A DNA stretch of 37,759 nucleotides from Microvirga arvi (GTDB taxonomy: Bacteria; Pseudomonadota; Alphaproteobacteria; Rhizobiales; Beijerinckiaceae): the NCBI RefSeq assembly GCF_016892765.1, contig NZ_JAFEMD010000048.1, positions 1-37,759 on the forward strand. Direction: 5' to 3'. The notes beneath the pieces were generated by a model. It had not been told where the DNA came from. It worked only from the letters and a program-made list of their open reading frames with translations, and searched no databases. The number at the start of each line of letters is the position of its first letter. Position 1 is the first letter of the stretch. This document shows positions 1 through 8,115 of this stretch, piece after piece. The translations under genes and the position numbers were made by a program.

Positions 1-80
1 CCGCGCCGCCCGCACTGGCGGACAGGCCGTCACTGCACTAACATTCCAACCGGACCACTCCATGGGGGCGGGTCAGCGGG

Positions 81-386
81 TCAGCGGTCGCCCTGGTGGA
101 CAGGGACGAGCGGCGGATCGCCTTGCGGCGCACCGAACCGGTCGGCTCCGGGGAAGAAATCGGCGGGCTGCGCTTTCGGGAGGAACTCCTGCACCCGCCC
201 CGCCGCCATGCCGGAACCCGGCCATAGGAGCAGCATCACGATCCCGAGCAGGGCCACAATCCAAAGAAGTTTGAGATCGGTATTCGCGAGATGTCGGGCG
301 GGATCAGGCGAATGCGTTTTTGCCAACAGGGGACCGTCCAGAGTTGCAGTTGTTCTTCTGAACAGAAAAACGCTAACGGCTCTCAA
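81..386 (-). pseudogene. nosR: NosR N-terminal remnant
   Basis: The 101-residue reading frame has one hydrophobic segment (about residues 39-60). After it comes a stretch with FFPGADRFG and GDPP, which I recognise as the start of the periplasmic FMN-binding domain of NosR, the membrane flavoprotein needed for N2O reductase activity. A full NosR is about 700 residues or more; this frame stops just after the GDPP region. The next 80 bases to the window edge show no NosR-like continuation in any frame. A short direct repeat (GGGTCAGC twice) lies at the break. The divergent FNR-type box at 486-499 could have driven it. I infer a remnant left by deletion or rearrangement. The start codon is uncertain. 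Confidence 0.6.
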
Positions 387-485
387 TCGGGTTTGTTCCG
401 ATGGAGAATCGTGATCTTTCCGGGGCCGTTGAAATCGATCTCGCTAGGCCCAGAACCATCATGCTATTGGATGTTCCGGCGCGCA

Positions 486-499
486 TTGATCTGCGTCAA
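486..499. promoter_or_regulatory. FNR/NNR-type box between nosR remnant and ferritin-like gene
   Basis: TTGATCTGCGTCAA matches the FNR-family palindrome TTGAT-N4-ATCAA at 9 of 10 fixed positions. Placed at -41.5, it would put a plus-strand transcript start near 534, about 34 bases before the ferritin-like gene, and a minus-strand start near 451 for the nosR remnant. It probably responds to low oxygen or NO through one of the Crp/Fnr proteins. Confidence 0.7.
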
Positions 500-567
500 A
501 CTGGACGCAGGGAAGATGCTCTGTCAACCCTTGACGCCGACTGCCTGCGTTGTGCGGAGAGTAACCA

Positions 568-1455
568 ATGTCGCTTCTGAAATCCGAGCCGGTCGACACC
601 GTGAAGTCTCTGGAGGAGTTGTTCGCCATCGCCGCCGCGATGGAGCAGGAGGCGGCAACCCGCTATGCCGAGATCGCCGCGCGCATGCGGCAGGAGGGCG
701 ATCCGGCGCTGGCGGAGGTGTTCGAGCGCCTGTCGGCCGACGAGCAGGGCCACCTCGACAGCGTCGTGCACTGGTCGCAGAAGACCAAGGGCCAGGCGCC
801 CGATCCCGCCCGCATCCGTTGGGTGGCTCCCGAGACGTTCGACGACGAAGGCGTGGCGACGGCGCACCCGCGGCTCCTGAGCGCCTACCGGGCGCTCTCG
901 ATGGCGGTGCGCAACGAGGAGCGGGCCTTTGCCTTCTGGAGCTATGTCGCCGCCCATGCGAAAACCGCCGAGGTCCGCCAGGCGGCGGAAACCATGGCGC
1001 ACGAGGAGCTGGGACACGTGGCGACCCTGCGACGGGAGCGCAGGCAGGCTTTCCATGCCGGACGCAGGCACGCGGACGGCAACCCGGAGAACCGGGGGCG
1101 TGAGGTGGGACAGCCGGCCCTCGAGCGGCGTCTTGCCGACCTCCTCGAGGCCGTCGCCGCAGGGGCGCCGGTGCCGGAGCGCTCACACCTCGGGCAACTG
1201 GCCGGGGAGGCGCGGCGGCTTGCCGACGAGCTGGACGGGTATCCCGTCGCCCTGGGTGGAACCATCGCCGCGGAGGCGGTCCCGGATGATCCGGTGGCCC
1301 TAGCCGAGCTTCTCACCGAGCGGTATCTCGAGGCGGGTGACACCCTGCAAGACGAGGAGGCGTTGCATCAGGTACAGGCCATGGCCGGAAGCGCCATCGC
1401 GCGCCTCGCATGGCTGAGGAACGACCTTCCGGAACTGCAACCCGGCGCAGGATGA
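568..1455 (+). CDS. Ferritin-like diiron protein ahead of the nap operon
   Basis: This 295-residue soluble protein carries two Glu...ExxH sets typical of rubrerythrin/ferritin-like four-helix diiron proteins. They are Glu26/Glu28 with E59-Q-G-H62, and Glu117/Glu118 with E147-L-G-H150, so the full metal-ligand set appears present. A second, all-helical part (about residues 175-290) has no function I recognise. No signal peptide is seen, so it should be cytoplasmic. The ATG is preceded by a purine-rich GGAGAG. An FNR-type box lies 70 bases upstream and napE starts 294 bases downstream, so it is probably expressed under low oxygen with the nitrate reductase. A role in iron or peroxide handling is inference. 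Confidence 0.8.
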   Translation: MSLLKSEPVDTVKSLEELFAIAAAMEQEAATRYAEIAARMRQEGDPALAEVFERLSADEQGHLDSVVHWSQKTKGQAPDPARIRWVAPETFDDEGVATAHPRLLSAYRALSMAVRNEERAFAFWSYVAAHAKTAEVRQAAETMAHEELGHVATLRRERRQAFHAGRRHADGNPENRGREVGQPALERRLADLLEAVAAGAPVPERSHLGQLAGEARRLADELDGYPVALGGTIAAEAVPDDPVALAELLTERYLEAGDTLQDEEALHQVQAMAGSAIARLAWLRNDLPELQPGAG

Positions 1456-1635
1456 CATGAACCGTATCGACGCCTTGTCGCCCTACGCCTGAAGCCTGGG
1501 CGGCCGATGGGCGTCGATCCGGACAGGGTGTACATCGGAACTCCCGGTCGGCGACCGGAACGCGGGTTCCCTCGCCTCGTACCAGACCATGCGCTGCGCG
1601 GCAGGGCTGTTCCCCGATGTCGCGCAGGGAGGACC

Positions 1636-1649
1636 AAGATCCGCGTCAA
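1636..1649. promoter_or_regulatory. Weak FNR-like half site upstream of napE
   Basis: AAGATCCGCGTCAA keeps only 7 of 10 FNR positions, with one good half site. It is centred about 107 bases before napE in the 294-base gap 1456-1749, where I see no gene. It could contribute to nap expression, but read-through from the ferritin-like gene is equally possible. Confidence 0.2.
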
Positions 1650-1749
1650 AGGACTTTTCCGTTGCGGCGCCGGAACTTTCCAGGCAGCTTGACAGTTTAG
1701 AGGAATTCCAGGTTTCCGACCGAAAGCGTCAATCCAAAAGCCGCCGACA

Positions 1750-1914
1750 ATGAAATCAGAACCACTGGAAGCGGGCACCAAGAAGCGCGAGACGATCACA
1801 TTCCTCGTCCTTGCCGTCCTGATATGGCCCTTCATCGCCGTCGGCATCGTCTCCGGGTGGGGGTTCCTCGTCTGGATGTACTACATGTTCACCGGACCGC
1901 CCGGTCCGGTCTGA
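1750..1914 (+). CDS. napE: NapE, small membrane subunit of periplasmic nitrate reductase system
   Basis: A 54-residue protein with a charged N-terminus (Lys-Lys-Arg-Glu at 11-14). One hydrophobic segment (about 17-45) contains the FxVWMYYMF-like end typical of NapE. NapE occurs as the first gene in many alphaproteobacterial nap operons; its exact job is not settled. The stop codon is 13 bases before napF, so the genes are co-transcribed. The frame is too short for usual length cut-offs; length and context support it. Confidence 0.85.
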   Translation: MKSEPLEAGTKKRETITFLVLAVLIWPFIAVGIVSGWGFLVWMYYMFTGPPGPV

Positions 1915-1927
1915 CGGAAAACTGGTG

Positions 1928-2221
1928 ATGGCCGAGACCCCGGACCTCAAGAGGCGCGACTTCCTGCTCGGTAGGCTTGCCGAAGCGCATCAGCCCATCG
2001 CGTCTCCGGTGGCCGAGATAAGTCAGTCCTGTTTCGCTTTCCGGGGCATTGCCTGCATGAGTTGCCGGGATGCGTGCCCGACCGGTGCCGTGCGGTTCGA
2101 GCTTGCTGTCGGCGGCGCCCGCCCCAGGATCATGACCAACGCCTGCACCGGGTGCGGTGACTGCACTCGGGCGTGCCCTGCGGACGCCATTCGCCTGGCG
2201 CAGCCCGAGGAGGCAGCATGA
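1928..2221 (+). CDS. napF: NapF-like ferredoxin, short form
   Basis: A 97-residue cytoplasmic iron-sulphur protein of the NapF type, linked to maturation or electron supply of NapA. The second cluster motif is a standard CxxCxxCxxxCP (Cys73, 76, 79, 83). The first set is Cys35-x7-Cys43-x2-Cys46-x3-Cys50-Pro, an irregular spacing seen in NapF proteins. Enterobacterial NapF has about 160 residues and more clusters, so this is a short version. An in-frame GTG lies one codon earlier (1925); I chose the ATG. Its end overlaps napD by four bases (ATGA), showing translational coupling. Confidence 0.82.
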   Translation: MAETPDLKRRDFLLGRLAEAHQPIASPVAEISQSCFAFRGIACMSCRDACPTGAVRFELAVGGARPRIMTNACTGCGDCTRACPADAIRLAQPEEAA

Positions 2222-2475
2222 CCGCCGAATGTCACATCTCCAGCCTCGTCGTCCACAGCCACCCGGATCGGGTCCAGTCGATCATCGAGAGCATCGGCTC
2301 GATCGAGGGAGCCGAAGTCCACGGGGGTGCGGACACCGGCAAGTTGATCGTCACCTTGGAGACGGACACGGAAAGCCAGGTCGTCGAGCGCATCAATACC
2401 ATCCAGCTCCTCCAAGGTGTCCTCGCGGCCACCCTCGTCTTCCATCATTTTGAATCTGTTCAAGAGCGGGAGTAG
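2218..2475 (+). CDS. napD: NapD, chaperone for NapA signal peptide
   Basis: This 85-residue protein begins CHISSLVVH and has the HPD...V...I...GAEVH pattern of NapD. NapD is a small ferredoxin-fold chaperone that binds the Tat signal peptide of NapA until the cofactor is inserted. The start overlaps the napF stop by four bases, which decides the start over an upstream ATG at 2173 lying inside napF. It ends four bases before the napA start. Confidence 0.92.
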   Translation: MTAECHISSLVVHSHPDRVQSIIESIGSIEGAEVHGGADTGKLIVTLETDTESQVVERINTIQLLQGVLAATLVFHHFESVQERE

Positions 2476-2479
2476 ACCC

Positions 2480-4999
2480 ATGGACCTCACGCGCCGCACC
2501 ATCCTCAAGACACAGGCCGCTGCCGCTGCGGCGGCCGCCGCCGGCGTTTCCATTCCTGCCGAGGCCCAGAACATCCCGACAGGCGAGGACATCCAGCTTC
2601 AATGGTCGAAGGCTCCCTGCCGTTTCTGCGGCACTGGATGCGGCGTGATGGTGGGGGTGAAGGACGGCCGCGTCGTTGCCACCCACGGCGACATGCAGGC
2701 GGAGGTCAATCGCGGCCTCAACTGCGTGAAGGGCTACTTCCTCTCGAAGATCATGTACGGCGCCGACCGGCTCACCCAGCCACTCATGCGCATGAAAAAC
2801 GGGCAATTCGCCAAGGACGGCGAGTTCCAGCCCGTCTCCTGGGACCAGGCCTTCGACGAGATGGCCAGGCAATGGAAGAAGGTGCTGAAGGAAAAGGGGC
2901 CCGAGGCCGTGGGCATGTTCGGCTCCGGCCAGTGGACTATCTGGGAGGGGTACGCAGCCTCCAAGCTGATGCGCGCGGGCTTCCGCACCAACAACCTCGA
3001 CCCGAACGCCCGCCACTGCATGGCGTCCGCTGCCGTCACCTTCATCCGCACCTTCGGCATGGACGAGCCGATGGGCTGCTACGACGACTTCGAGCATGCC
3101 GACGCCTTCGTGCTCTGGGGCTCTAACATGGCCGAGATGCACCCGATCCTGTGGACCCGGATCACGGATCGCCGCCTCAGCCATCCGCACGTGAGGATCG
3201 CGACGCTCTCGACCTACGAGCACCGCACGACGGACTTGTCCGACACGGCCTTGATCTTCAAGCCGAACTCGGACCTCGCGATCCTGAACTACATTGCGAA
3301 CTACATCATCCAGAACGGGGCGGTGAACCGCGAGTTCGTCGAGAGGCATTGCAACTTCCGGCTGGCGAACACCGACATCGGTTACGGGCTGCGGCCTGAC
3401 AACGTGCTGGAGCAGCGGGCCCAGCACGCCAACGATGCCCAGGTGTCGAACCCATCGAGCTTCGAGGACTATGCGAAGCTCATGAGCCAGTACACGGTGG
3501 AGAAGGCGTCGGAACTGTCCGGTGTCCCGAAGGAGAGGCTCGAGGCCCTCGCCAAGGTCTATGCCGATCCGAAGGTCAAGGTGATGTCGCTCTGGACCAT
3601 GGGGTTCAACCAGCACGTCCGCGGGGTCTGGGCCAACCACATGGTCTACAACCTGCACCTGCTCACGGGGAAGATCTCGGAACCCGGCAATTCTCCCTTC
3701 TCGCTCACGGGGCAGCCTTCGGCCTGCGGCACCGCGCGTGAGGTCGGCACCTTCAGTCATCGCCTGCCGGCCGATATGCAGGTGGCGAACCCCGAGCACC
3801 GCAAGCATGCGGAGGAGATCTGGAAGCTTCCGCACGGCCTTCTCCCGGGGAAGGTCGGCTACCATGCCGTGCAGCAGGACCGGATGCTGAAGGACGGCAA
3901 GCTCAACGCCTACTGGATCATGTGCAACAACAATCTCCAGACGGCGCCGAACACCAACAACGAGACCTATCCGGGGTACCGCAATCCGGCGAACTTCGTG
4001 GTGGTCTCGGATCCCTATCCCACGGTGACCGCCATGGCGGCGGACCTGATCCTGCCGGCCGCCATGTGGGTGGAGAAGGAGGGCGCCTACGGCAACGCGG
4101 AACGCCGCACCCATTTCTGGCACCAGCTCGTCAATGCCCCCGGCGATGCCCGGTCCGACCTGTGGCAGTTGATGGAGTTCTCGAAGCGCTTCACCACCGA
4201 CGAGGTCTGGCCCAAGGAGATCCTCGATGCCAGCCCCGATCACAAGGGCAAGAGCCTGTTCGACGTGCTCTTCGCCAATGGCGAGGTGAACAAGTTCCCC
4301 GTGTCCGAGGTCGATCCTGCCTACGAGAACCGCGAGTCGAAGGCCTTCGGCTTCTACGTTCAGAAAGGCCTGTTCGAGGAGTACGCCGCGTTCGGCCGCG
4401 GCCACGGGCACGACCTTGCCCCGTTCGACACCTACCATCAGGTCAGGGGGCTGCGCTGGCCCGTCGTCGACGGCAAGGAGACGCTCTGGCGTTACCGCGA
4501 AGGGCTTGATCCCTATGTCGAGAAGGGCAGCGGGGTGCAGTTCTACGGCAACCCCGACAAGAAGGCCAACATCATGGGGGCTCCCTACGAGCCTCCGGCC
4601 GAGTCCCCGGATGCAGAGTACGACATGTGGCTCGTGACAGGCCGCGTGCTGGAGCACTGGCATTCGGGTTCCATGACCCTGCGCGTGCCCGAGCTCTACA
4701 AGGCTTTCTCGGGCGCCGTCGTGTTCATGCATCCGGACGATGCTGCCAAGCGCAACCTGCGGCGAGGGCAGGAGGTCAAGGTCGTGTCACGGCGCGGCGA
4801 GATCCGCAGCCGCATCGAGACGCGCGGGCGCAACAAGGTGCCCCCAGGACTGATCTTCGTCCCGTTTTTCGACGCGAGCCAGCTCATCAACAAGGTCACA
4901 TTGGACGCCACCGATCCGATTTCCAAGCAGACCGACTTCAAGAAATGCGCGGTCAAAGTGGTGGCGGTATCGGCTGCCGATGCGGGAGGTCAGCAATGA
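2480..4999 (+). CDS. napA: NapA, periplasmic nitrate reductase catalytic subunit
   Basis: An 839-residue molybdoenzyme that reduces nitrate to nitrite in the periplasm. The N-terminus has a twin-arginine signal (TRRTILK at 4-10) followed by nine alanines and an export cleavage region. The [4Fe-4S] ligands are Cys47, Cys50, Cys54 and Cys82. Cys180 in the RHCMAS motif is the expected molybdenum ligand. Domains for bis-MGD binding fill the rest, with length normal for the family. The ATG at 2480 has a GAGCGGGAG ribosome site; an upstream ATG at 2417 would overlap napD and spoil the Tat signal. Its stop overlaps napB by four bases. The protein needs NapD, NapB and the cofactor made with MoeA, all encoded nearby. 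Confidence 0.97.
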   Translation: MDLTRRTILKTQAAAAAAAAAGVSIPAEAQNIPTGEDIQLQWSKAPCRFCGTGCGVMVGVKDGRVVATHGDMQAEVNRGLNCVKGYFLSKIMYGADRLTQPLMRMKNGQFAKDGEFQPVSWDQAFDEMARQWKKVLKEKGPEAVGMFGSGQWTIWEGYAASKLMRAGFRTNNLDPNARHCMASAAVTFIRTFGMDEPMGCYDDFEHADAFVLWGSNMAEMHPILWTRITDRRLSHPHVRIATLSTYEHRTTDLSDTALIFKPNSDLAILNYIANYIIQNGAVNREFVERHCNFRLANTDIGYGLRPDNVLEQRAQHANDAQVSNPSSFEDYAKLMSQYTVEKASELSGVPKERLEALAKVYADPKVKVMSLWTMGFNQHVRGVWANHMVYNLHLLTGKISEPGNSPFSLTGQPSACGTAREVGTFSHRLPADMQVANPEHRKHAEEIWKLPHGLLPGKVGYHAVQQDRMLKDGKLNAYWIMCNNNLQTAPNTNNETYPGYRNPANFVVVSDPYPTVTAMAADLILPAAMWVEKEGAYGNAERRTHFWHQLVNAPGDARSDLWQLMEFSKRFTTDEVWPKEILDASPDHKGKSLFDVLFANGEVNKFPVSEVDPAYENRESKAFGFYVQKGLFEEYAAFGRGHGHDLAPFDTYHQVRGLRWPVVDGKETLWRYREGLDPYVEKGSGVQFYGNPDKKANIMGAPYEPPAESPDAEYDMWLVTGRVLEHWHSGSMTLRVPELYKAFSGAVVFMHPDDAAKRNLRRGQEVKVVSRRGEIRSRIETRGRNKVPPGLIFVPFFDASQLINKVTLDATDPISKQTDFKKCAVKVVAVSAADAGGQQ

Positions 5000-5469
5000 G
5001 GCGTGGGGTCTTCCTCTTCTTGGTCAGTGTCGTGCCCTGCCTGGCGGCGGGGGCGATCCTCGCACAGGACGCGCCGCGCCTGCGCGGACCCGACCCGTTC
5101 ACGAGGGAAGTTCCGGCTCCGCCCATGCAGCGGCAGATAACCGATGACGTGCGCGTGGGCCGCAACTATCCAGACCAGCCCCCGGTAATCCCCCATTCGA
5201 TCGAGGGGTATGCCGTCGATCTGAATGCCAATAAATGCATGTCGTGCCATGCCCGCAAGTTCACCGAGCAGAGCCAGGCTCCGATGATTAGCGTCACGCA
5301 TTACCAGGACCGGGCCGGCAATACCCTCGGAGGACTCGCACCGCGGCGCTATGTCTGCGTGGCATGCCACGTGCCGCAGACCAACGCAAAGCCGCTCGTG
5401 GACAACGTGTTCACGGACATGGATGCCATCACCGAGCCTGAACGGCAGCCGGCGCGGGGGAGGCATTGA
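4996..5469 (+). CDS. napB: NapB, dihaem cytochrome c subunit
   Basis: A 157-residue exported cytochrome that passes electrons from NapC to NapA. It has a Sec signal peptide (residues 1-23, ending ILAQ), two haem motifs CMSCH (81-85) and CVACH (121-125), and His67 and His102 placed as distal haem ligands. Its length matches the family. The ATG overlaps the napA stop, and its own stop overlaps the napC start by one base (TGATG). Confidence 0.95.
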   Translation: MRRGVFLFLVSVVPCLAAGAILAQDAPRLRGPDPFTREVPAPPMQRQITDDVRVGRNYPDQPPVIPHSIEGYAVDLNANKCMSCHARKFTEQSQAPMISVTHYQDRAGNTLGGLAPRRYVCVACHVPQTNAKPLVDNVFTDMDAITEPERQPARGRH

Positions 5470-6086
5470 TGGCGGCGGGGATCACCCGGGCCTGGGGCTG
5501 GTTCCGGGGGAACCATTGGGTCAGGACGGCCCTGAGCCCGCCGGCCTATCTCAGTCTTGGCTTTCTCACGCTCGGTGGCTTCGTGGCCGGCGTCATCTTC
5601 TGGGGCGGGTTCAACACCGCGCTCGAGTACACCAACACGGAGAAGTTCTGCGTCGGCTGCCATGAGATGGAGGCGAATGTCTTCGAGGAACTCAAGGGCA
5701 CGATCCATTTCACGAACCGGTCCGGCGTGAGGGCCGGTTGCCCCGACTGTCACGTGCCGCACGAGTGGACCAACAAGATCGCCCGCAAGATGCAGGCCTC
5801 GAAGGAGGTCTGGGGCCACATCTTCGGCTCCATCGACACGCGCGACAAGTTCCTGGCCATGCGCAAGCACCTAGCCGAGCGCGAATGGGAGCGCATGAAG
5901 GCGAACGACTCGCTGGAATGCCGCAACTGCCACAGCTCGGAATCCATGGACCTCGTGAAGCAGAACCCGCGCGCGGCATCGGCGCACGAGCAGTTCCTGT
6001 TCACCGGACAGAAGACCTGCATCGACTGCCACAAGGGCATCGCCCACAAACTGCCCGACATGTCGGGTGTCCCGGGATGGCAATAA
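5469..6086 (+). CDS. napC: NapC, tetrahaem membrane quinol dehydrogenase
   Basis: A 205-residue NapC/NirT-family cytochrome that oxidises quinol at the membrane and reduces NapB. One membrane anchor lies at about residues 27-47. Four haem motifs follow: CVGCH 61-65, CPDCH 91-95, CRNCH 151-155 and CIDCH 184-188. A TTG codon just before the ATG is in frame but lies within napB; the ATG is preferred. The gene closes the core napEFDABC set. The next gene starts only four bases after the stop, so the transcript continues. Confidence 0.95.
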   Translation: MAAGITRAWGWFRGNHWVRTALSPPAYLSLGFLTLGGFVAGVIFWGGFNTALEYTNTEKFCVGCHEMEANVFEELKGTIHFTNRSGVRAGCPDCHVPHEWTNKIARKMQASKEVWGHIFGSIDTRDKFLAMRKHLAEREWERMKANDSLECRNCHSSESMDLVKQNPRAASAHEQFLFTGQKTCIDCHKGIAHKLPDMSGVPGWQ

Positions 6087-6090
6087 GCTC

Positions 6091-6639
6091 ATGATAGTCC
6101 AGAGGTCACTCATCATCGCCCTGATTGTTGGAGTCGCGCTTTACGGCGCGGCTCCTGCAGCTTGGGCGCAAGGGCAGGGAACATCCAGTGCTCCTGCCCA
6201 GACCCGCTCCATCCAGCCGGAGGAGTTCCTGCGCCTCGCGTACAGCTCCGCCACCCTCCAAAGTCAGGCCGCCAAGTTGGCTGCCAGCCGCGAGACAAGA
6301 CCGGAGGTCAGGAGCTTCGCGGCCTCGGCTACCGAGTTCCGCCTCGGACTCCTGCAAAGGATCGAGGCCTTCGCCAGGGAACGCAGCCTGCCGCTCCCGT
6401 CCGTAAAGGAGTTCGAGCACCAGGTCGTCATCGAGAACCTGGAGCCGCTCGATTATCTCGCGCTGAGCCGACGCTACGCGGAGATCCAGGTCCAGGCGCT
6501 CGGGCAGGAGATCGGGATCTATCAGGCGGCCTCTCGTAGCCCCTCCACGGAGATCAAGACCTTCGCCGAGCAGGTTCTCCCGGAGTTGCAGCGGCAACAG
6601 GAAGGCGCGCAGAAGATGTACGAGGCGGTCAGGCCTTGA
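6091..6639 (+). CDS. DUF4142 exported protein in nap operon
   Basis: A 182-residue protein with a Sec signal peptide (about 1-27, ending AAWAQ) and an all-helical mature part resembling DUF4142, a family predicted to form a ferritin-like helix bundle. No clear metal ligand set is visible. The start at 6091 is four bases after napC and follows GGGATGG; an in-frame ATG at 6067 would lie inside napC. Its stop overlaps the moeA start. The operon position suggests a periplasmic role tied to nitrate reductase, but no function is known to me for this family. Confidence 0.75.
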   Translation: MIVQRSLIIALIVGVALYGAAPAAWAQGQGTSSAPAQTRSIQPEEFLRLAYSSATLQSQAAKLAASRETRPEVRSFAASATEFRLGLLQRIEAFARERSLPLPSVKEFEHQVVIENLEPLDYLALSRRYAEIQVQALGQEIGIYQAASRSPSTEIKTFAEQVLPELQRQQEGAQKMYEAVRP

Positions 6640-7904
6640 GCGGGATCGTGACGAAACCCGAGGAAGCCTTTTCCTGCGACTCCCCTGACGGTCTGATCTC
6701 GATCGAGCAGGCCTGCGCCCGGGCAGCGGCCTATGCCTCGGTCATCAAGGAGCATGAGGAGGTCTCCCTCGGAGAAGCCCTCGGCCGGACCTTGGCGATG
6801 CCGGTGACGTCGGTTCTCCCGCTGCCGCCATTCGATCAATCGGCTATGGACGGCTACGCCCTGACGGCAGGCGAAGGATTGGCATCAGGCACTGCCCTGG
6901 CCGTCGCCGGGCGCATGGCGGCAGGCGACGAGGCACTGCCCCTGCCGCATGGAAGGGCCTTGCGCATTCTCACGGGCGCGAGGATCCCTGATGGCGCTGA
7001 TGCCGTGGTGATGCAGGAGCACGTCGCCTGGAACGGCGGCGGGATCGTCCTGACCCGCATGGTTCGGCCGGGGGACAATATCCGGCGGTGCGGCGAGGAC
7101 GTCCAGGCCGGGGAGGTGCTGCTCCAGCCGGGCGATCGCATCGATGCGCGTCATGTCGCGCTGCTCGCCGCGCAAGGCTTTGAGCGAACGTGCGTACGGC
7201 GCAAGGTGCGGATCGGCGTTATCTCGACGGGCACCGAGTTGCGCACCCAAGGGGAGCGCCTGACTGAGGCGTCGTTCTTCGATTCTAACCGCCCCATGAT
7301 ACTCGCTCTTGCCCGTCAGTCAGGCGCCGATGTCGTGGACGGGGGACTCGTGCGGGATGACCCGCACCTGATTGCCGGCGCCCTCTCCGAGCTTTCCCAC
7401 CGCTGCGACCTGATCGTCACGACGGGCGGTGTCTCGGTCGGCGACGAGGACCATTCCATGGTTGCGCTCGTCGGAGCAAGGGGAAGAGGCCAAACCCTCA
7501 AGGTCGCGCTCAAGCCCGGCAAGCCCGCCGTGGTCGGGTCCATCGAGTCGACGGCCTACCTTGGTCTTCCAGGAAACCCGGTGGCTGCGCTCGTGTCATG
7601 GCTGCTCCTCGGTGGTGCCGTATTGGCCGCCTTGGACGGACGCCGGGCACGTCCTCTCTCCGGCATGCGCCTTCCGCTGATGCACGCCTTCAACCGACGG
7701 CCGGGTCGGACTGAGTTCGCGCCTGCCCGCATCGTCCAGGTCAACGGCGGCTCGGCGGTCGAGATCCTCGGCCGCGGCGGCTCGGCCCGCCTCAAGCCTC
7801 TCGTCGCAGCGGATGGACTCGTGAGCATCGAGCTGCTTCATGCCCCAGTCGCCGACGGTGATGAAGTCATGTTCCATCCGTTCCGGGACGGCTTCTCCGT
7901 GTGA
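6636..7904 (+). CDS. moeA: MoeA, molybdopterin molybdenumtransferase
   Basis: A 422-residue cytoplasmic enzyme that inserts molybdate into adenylated molybdopterin, giving the cofactor NapA needs. Family motifs are visible in order: FDQSAMDGYA, a LTGARIPDGADAVVMQE-type segment, GDNIRRCGEDV, GVISTGTEL, SNRPM, TTGGVSVGDED and LPGNPVAALV. The proposed start is TTG at 6636, overlapping the previous stop (TTGA) with GAGGCGG nine bases upstream; GTG at 6648 is the alternative. As the last gene of the nap transcript it probably boosts cofactor supply when nitrate reductase is made. A housekeeping copy elsewhere in the genome is possible. Confidence 0.93.
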   Translation: MSGIVTKPEEAFSCDSPDGLISIEQACARAAAYASVIKEHEEVSLGEALGRTLAMPVTSVLPLPPFDQSAMDGYALTAGEGLASGTALAVAGRMAAGDEALPLPHGRALRILTGARIPDGADAVVMQEHVAWNGGGIVLTRMVRPGDNIRRCGEDVQAGEVLLQPGDRIDARHVALLAAQGFERTCVRRKVRIGVISTGTELRTQGERLTEASFFDSNRPMILALARQSGADVVDGGLVRDDPHLIAGALSELSHRCDLIVTTGGVSVGDEDHSMVALVGARGRGQTLKVALKPGKPAVVGSIESTAYLGLPGNPVAALVSWLLLGGAVLAALDGRRARPLSGMRLPLMHAFNRRPGRTEFAPARIVQVNGGSAVEILGRGGSARLKPLVAADGLVSIELLHAPVADGDEVMFHPFRDGFSV

Positions 7905-8093
7905 CCTGTACCGGGAACCGACCCAGGCCGGGAATGTGGCCGCTCCTCATCGTCTGGTCCGGTGGCCCCCGTCGGCCGGGCCGACTTCTGCGGTCTGGAG
8001 TACGTGAAGACCGCCTCGCACTCTGATGGTTCTCGACCTGGAAAATGTCGCCAGCCAAGCTCGGCGCGGCCCAGGACAGGCTGACCAAGATGT

Positions 8094-8108
8094 CGAGGCT
8101 TGGCCTCG
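8094..8108 (-). terminator. Small hairpin after copCD
   Basis: CGAGGC-TTG-GCCTCG forms a six-base stem with a three-base loop, starting eight bases past the copCD stop. No T-run follows, so it is only terminator-like. The rest of the gap 7905-8115, between moeA and copCD (which converge), shows nothing else. Confidence 0.3.
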
Positions 8109-8115
8109 ATGGGCG

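Noticed and set aside
1507..1692. 61-codon frame in the gap before napE
   Set aside because: No ribosome site, no protein-like pattern and Arg/Gly-rich; treated as non-coding.
2393..4732. Very long minus-strand frame opposite napA
   Set aside because: It is antisense to napA, whose motifs and length are complete. The composition (His/Val/Arg-rich, no domains) is typical of a shadow frame.
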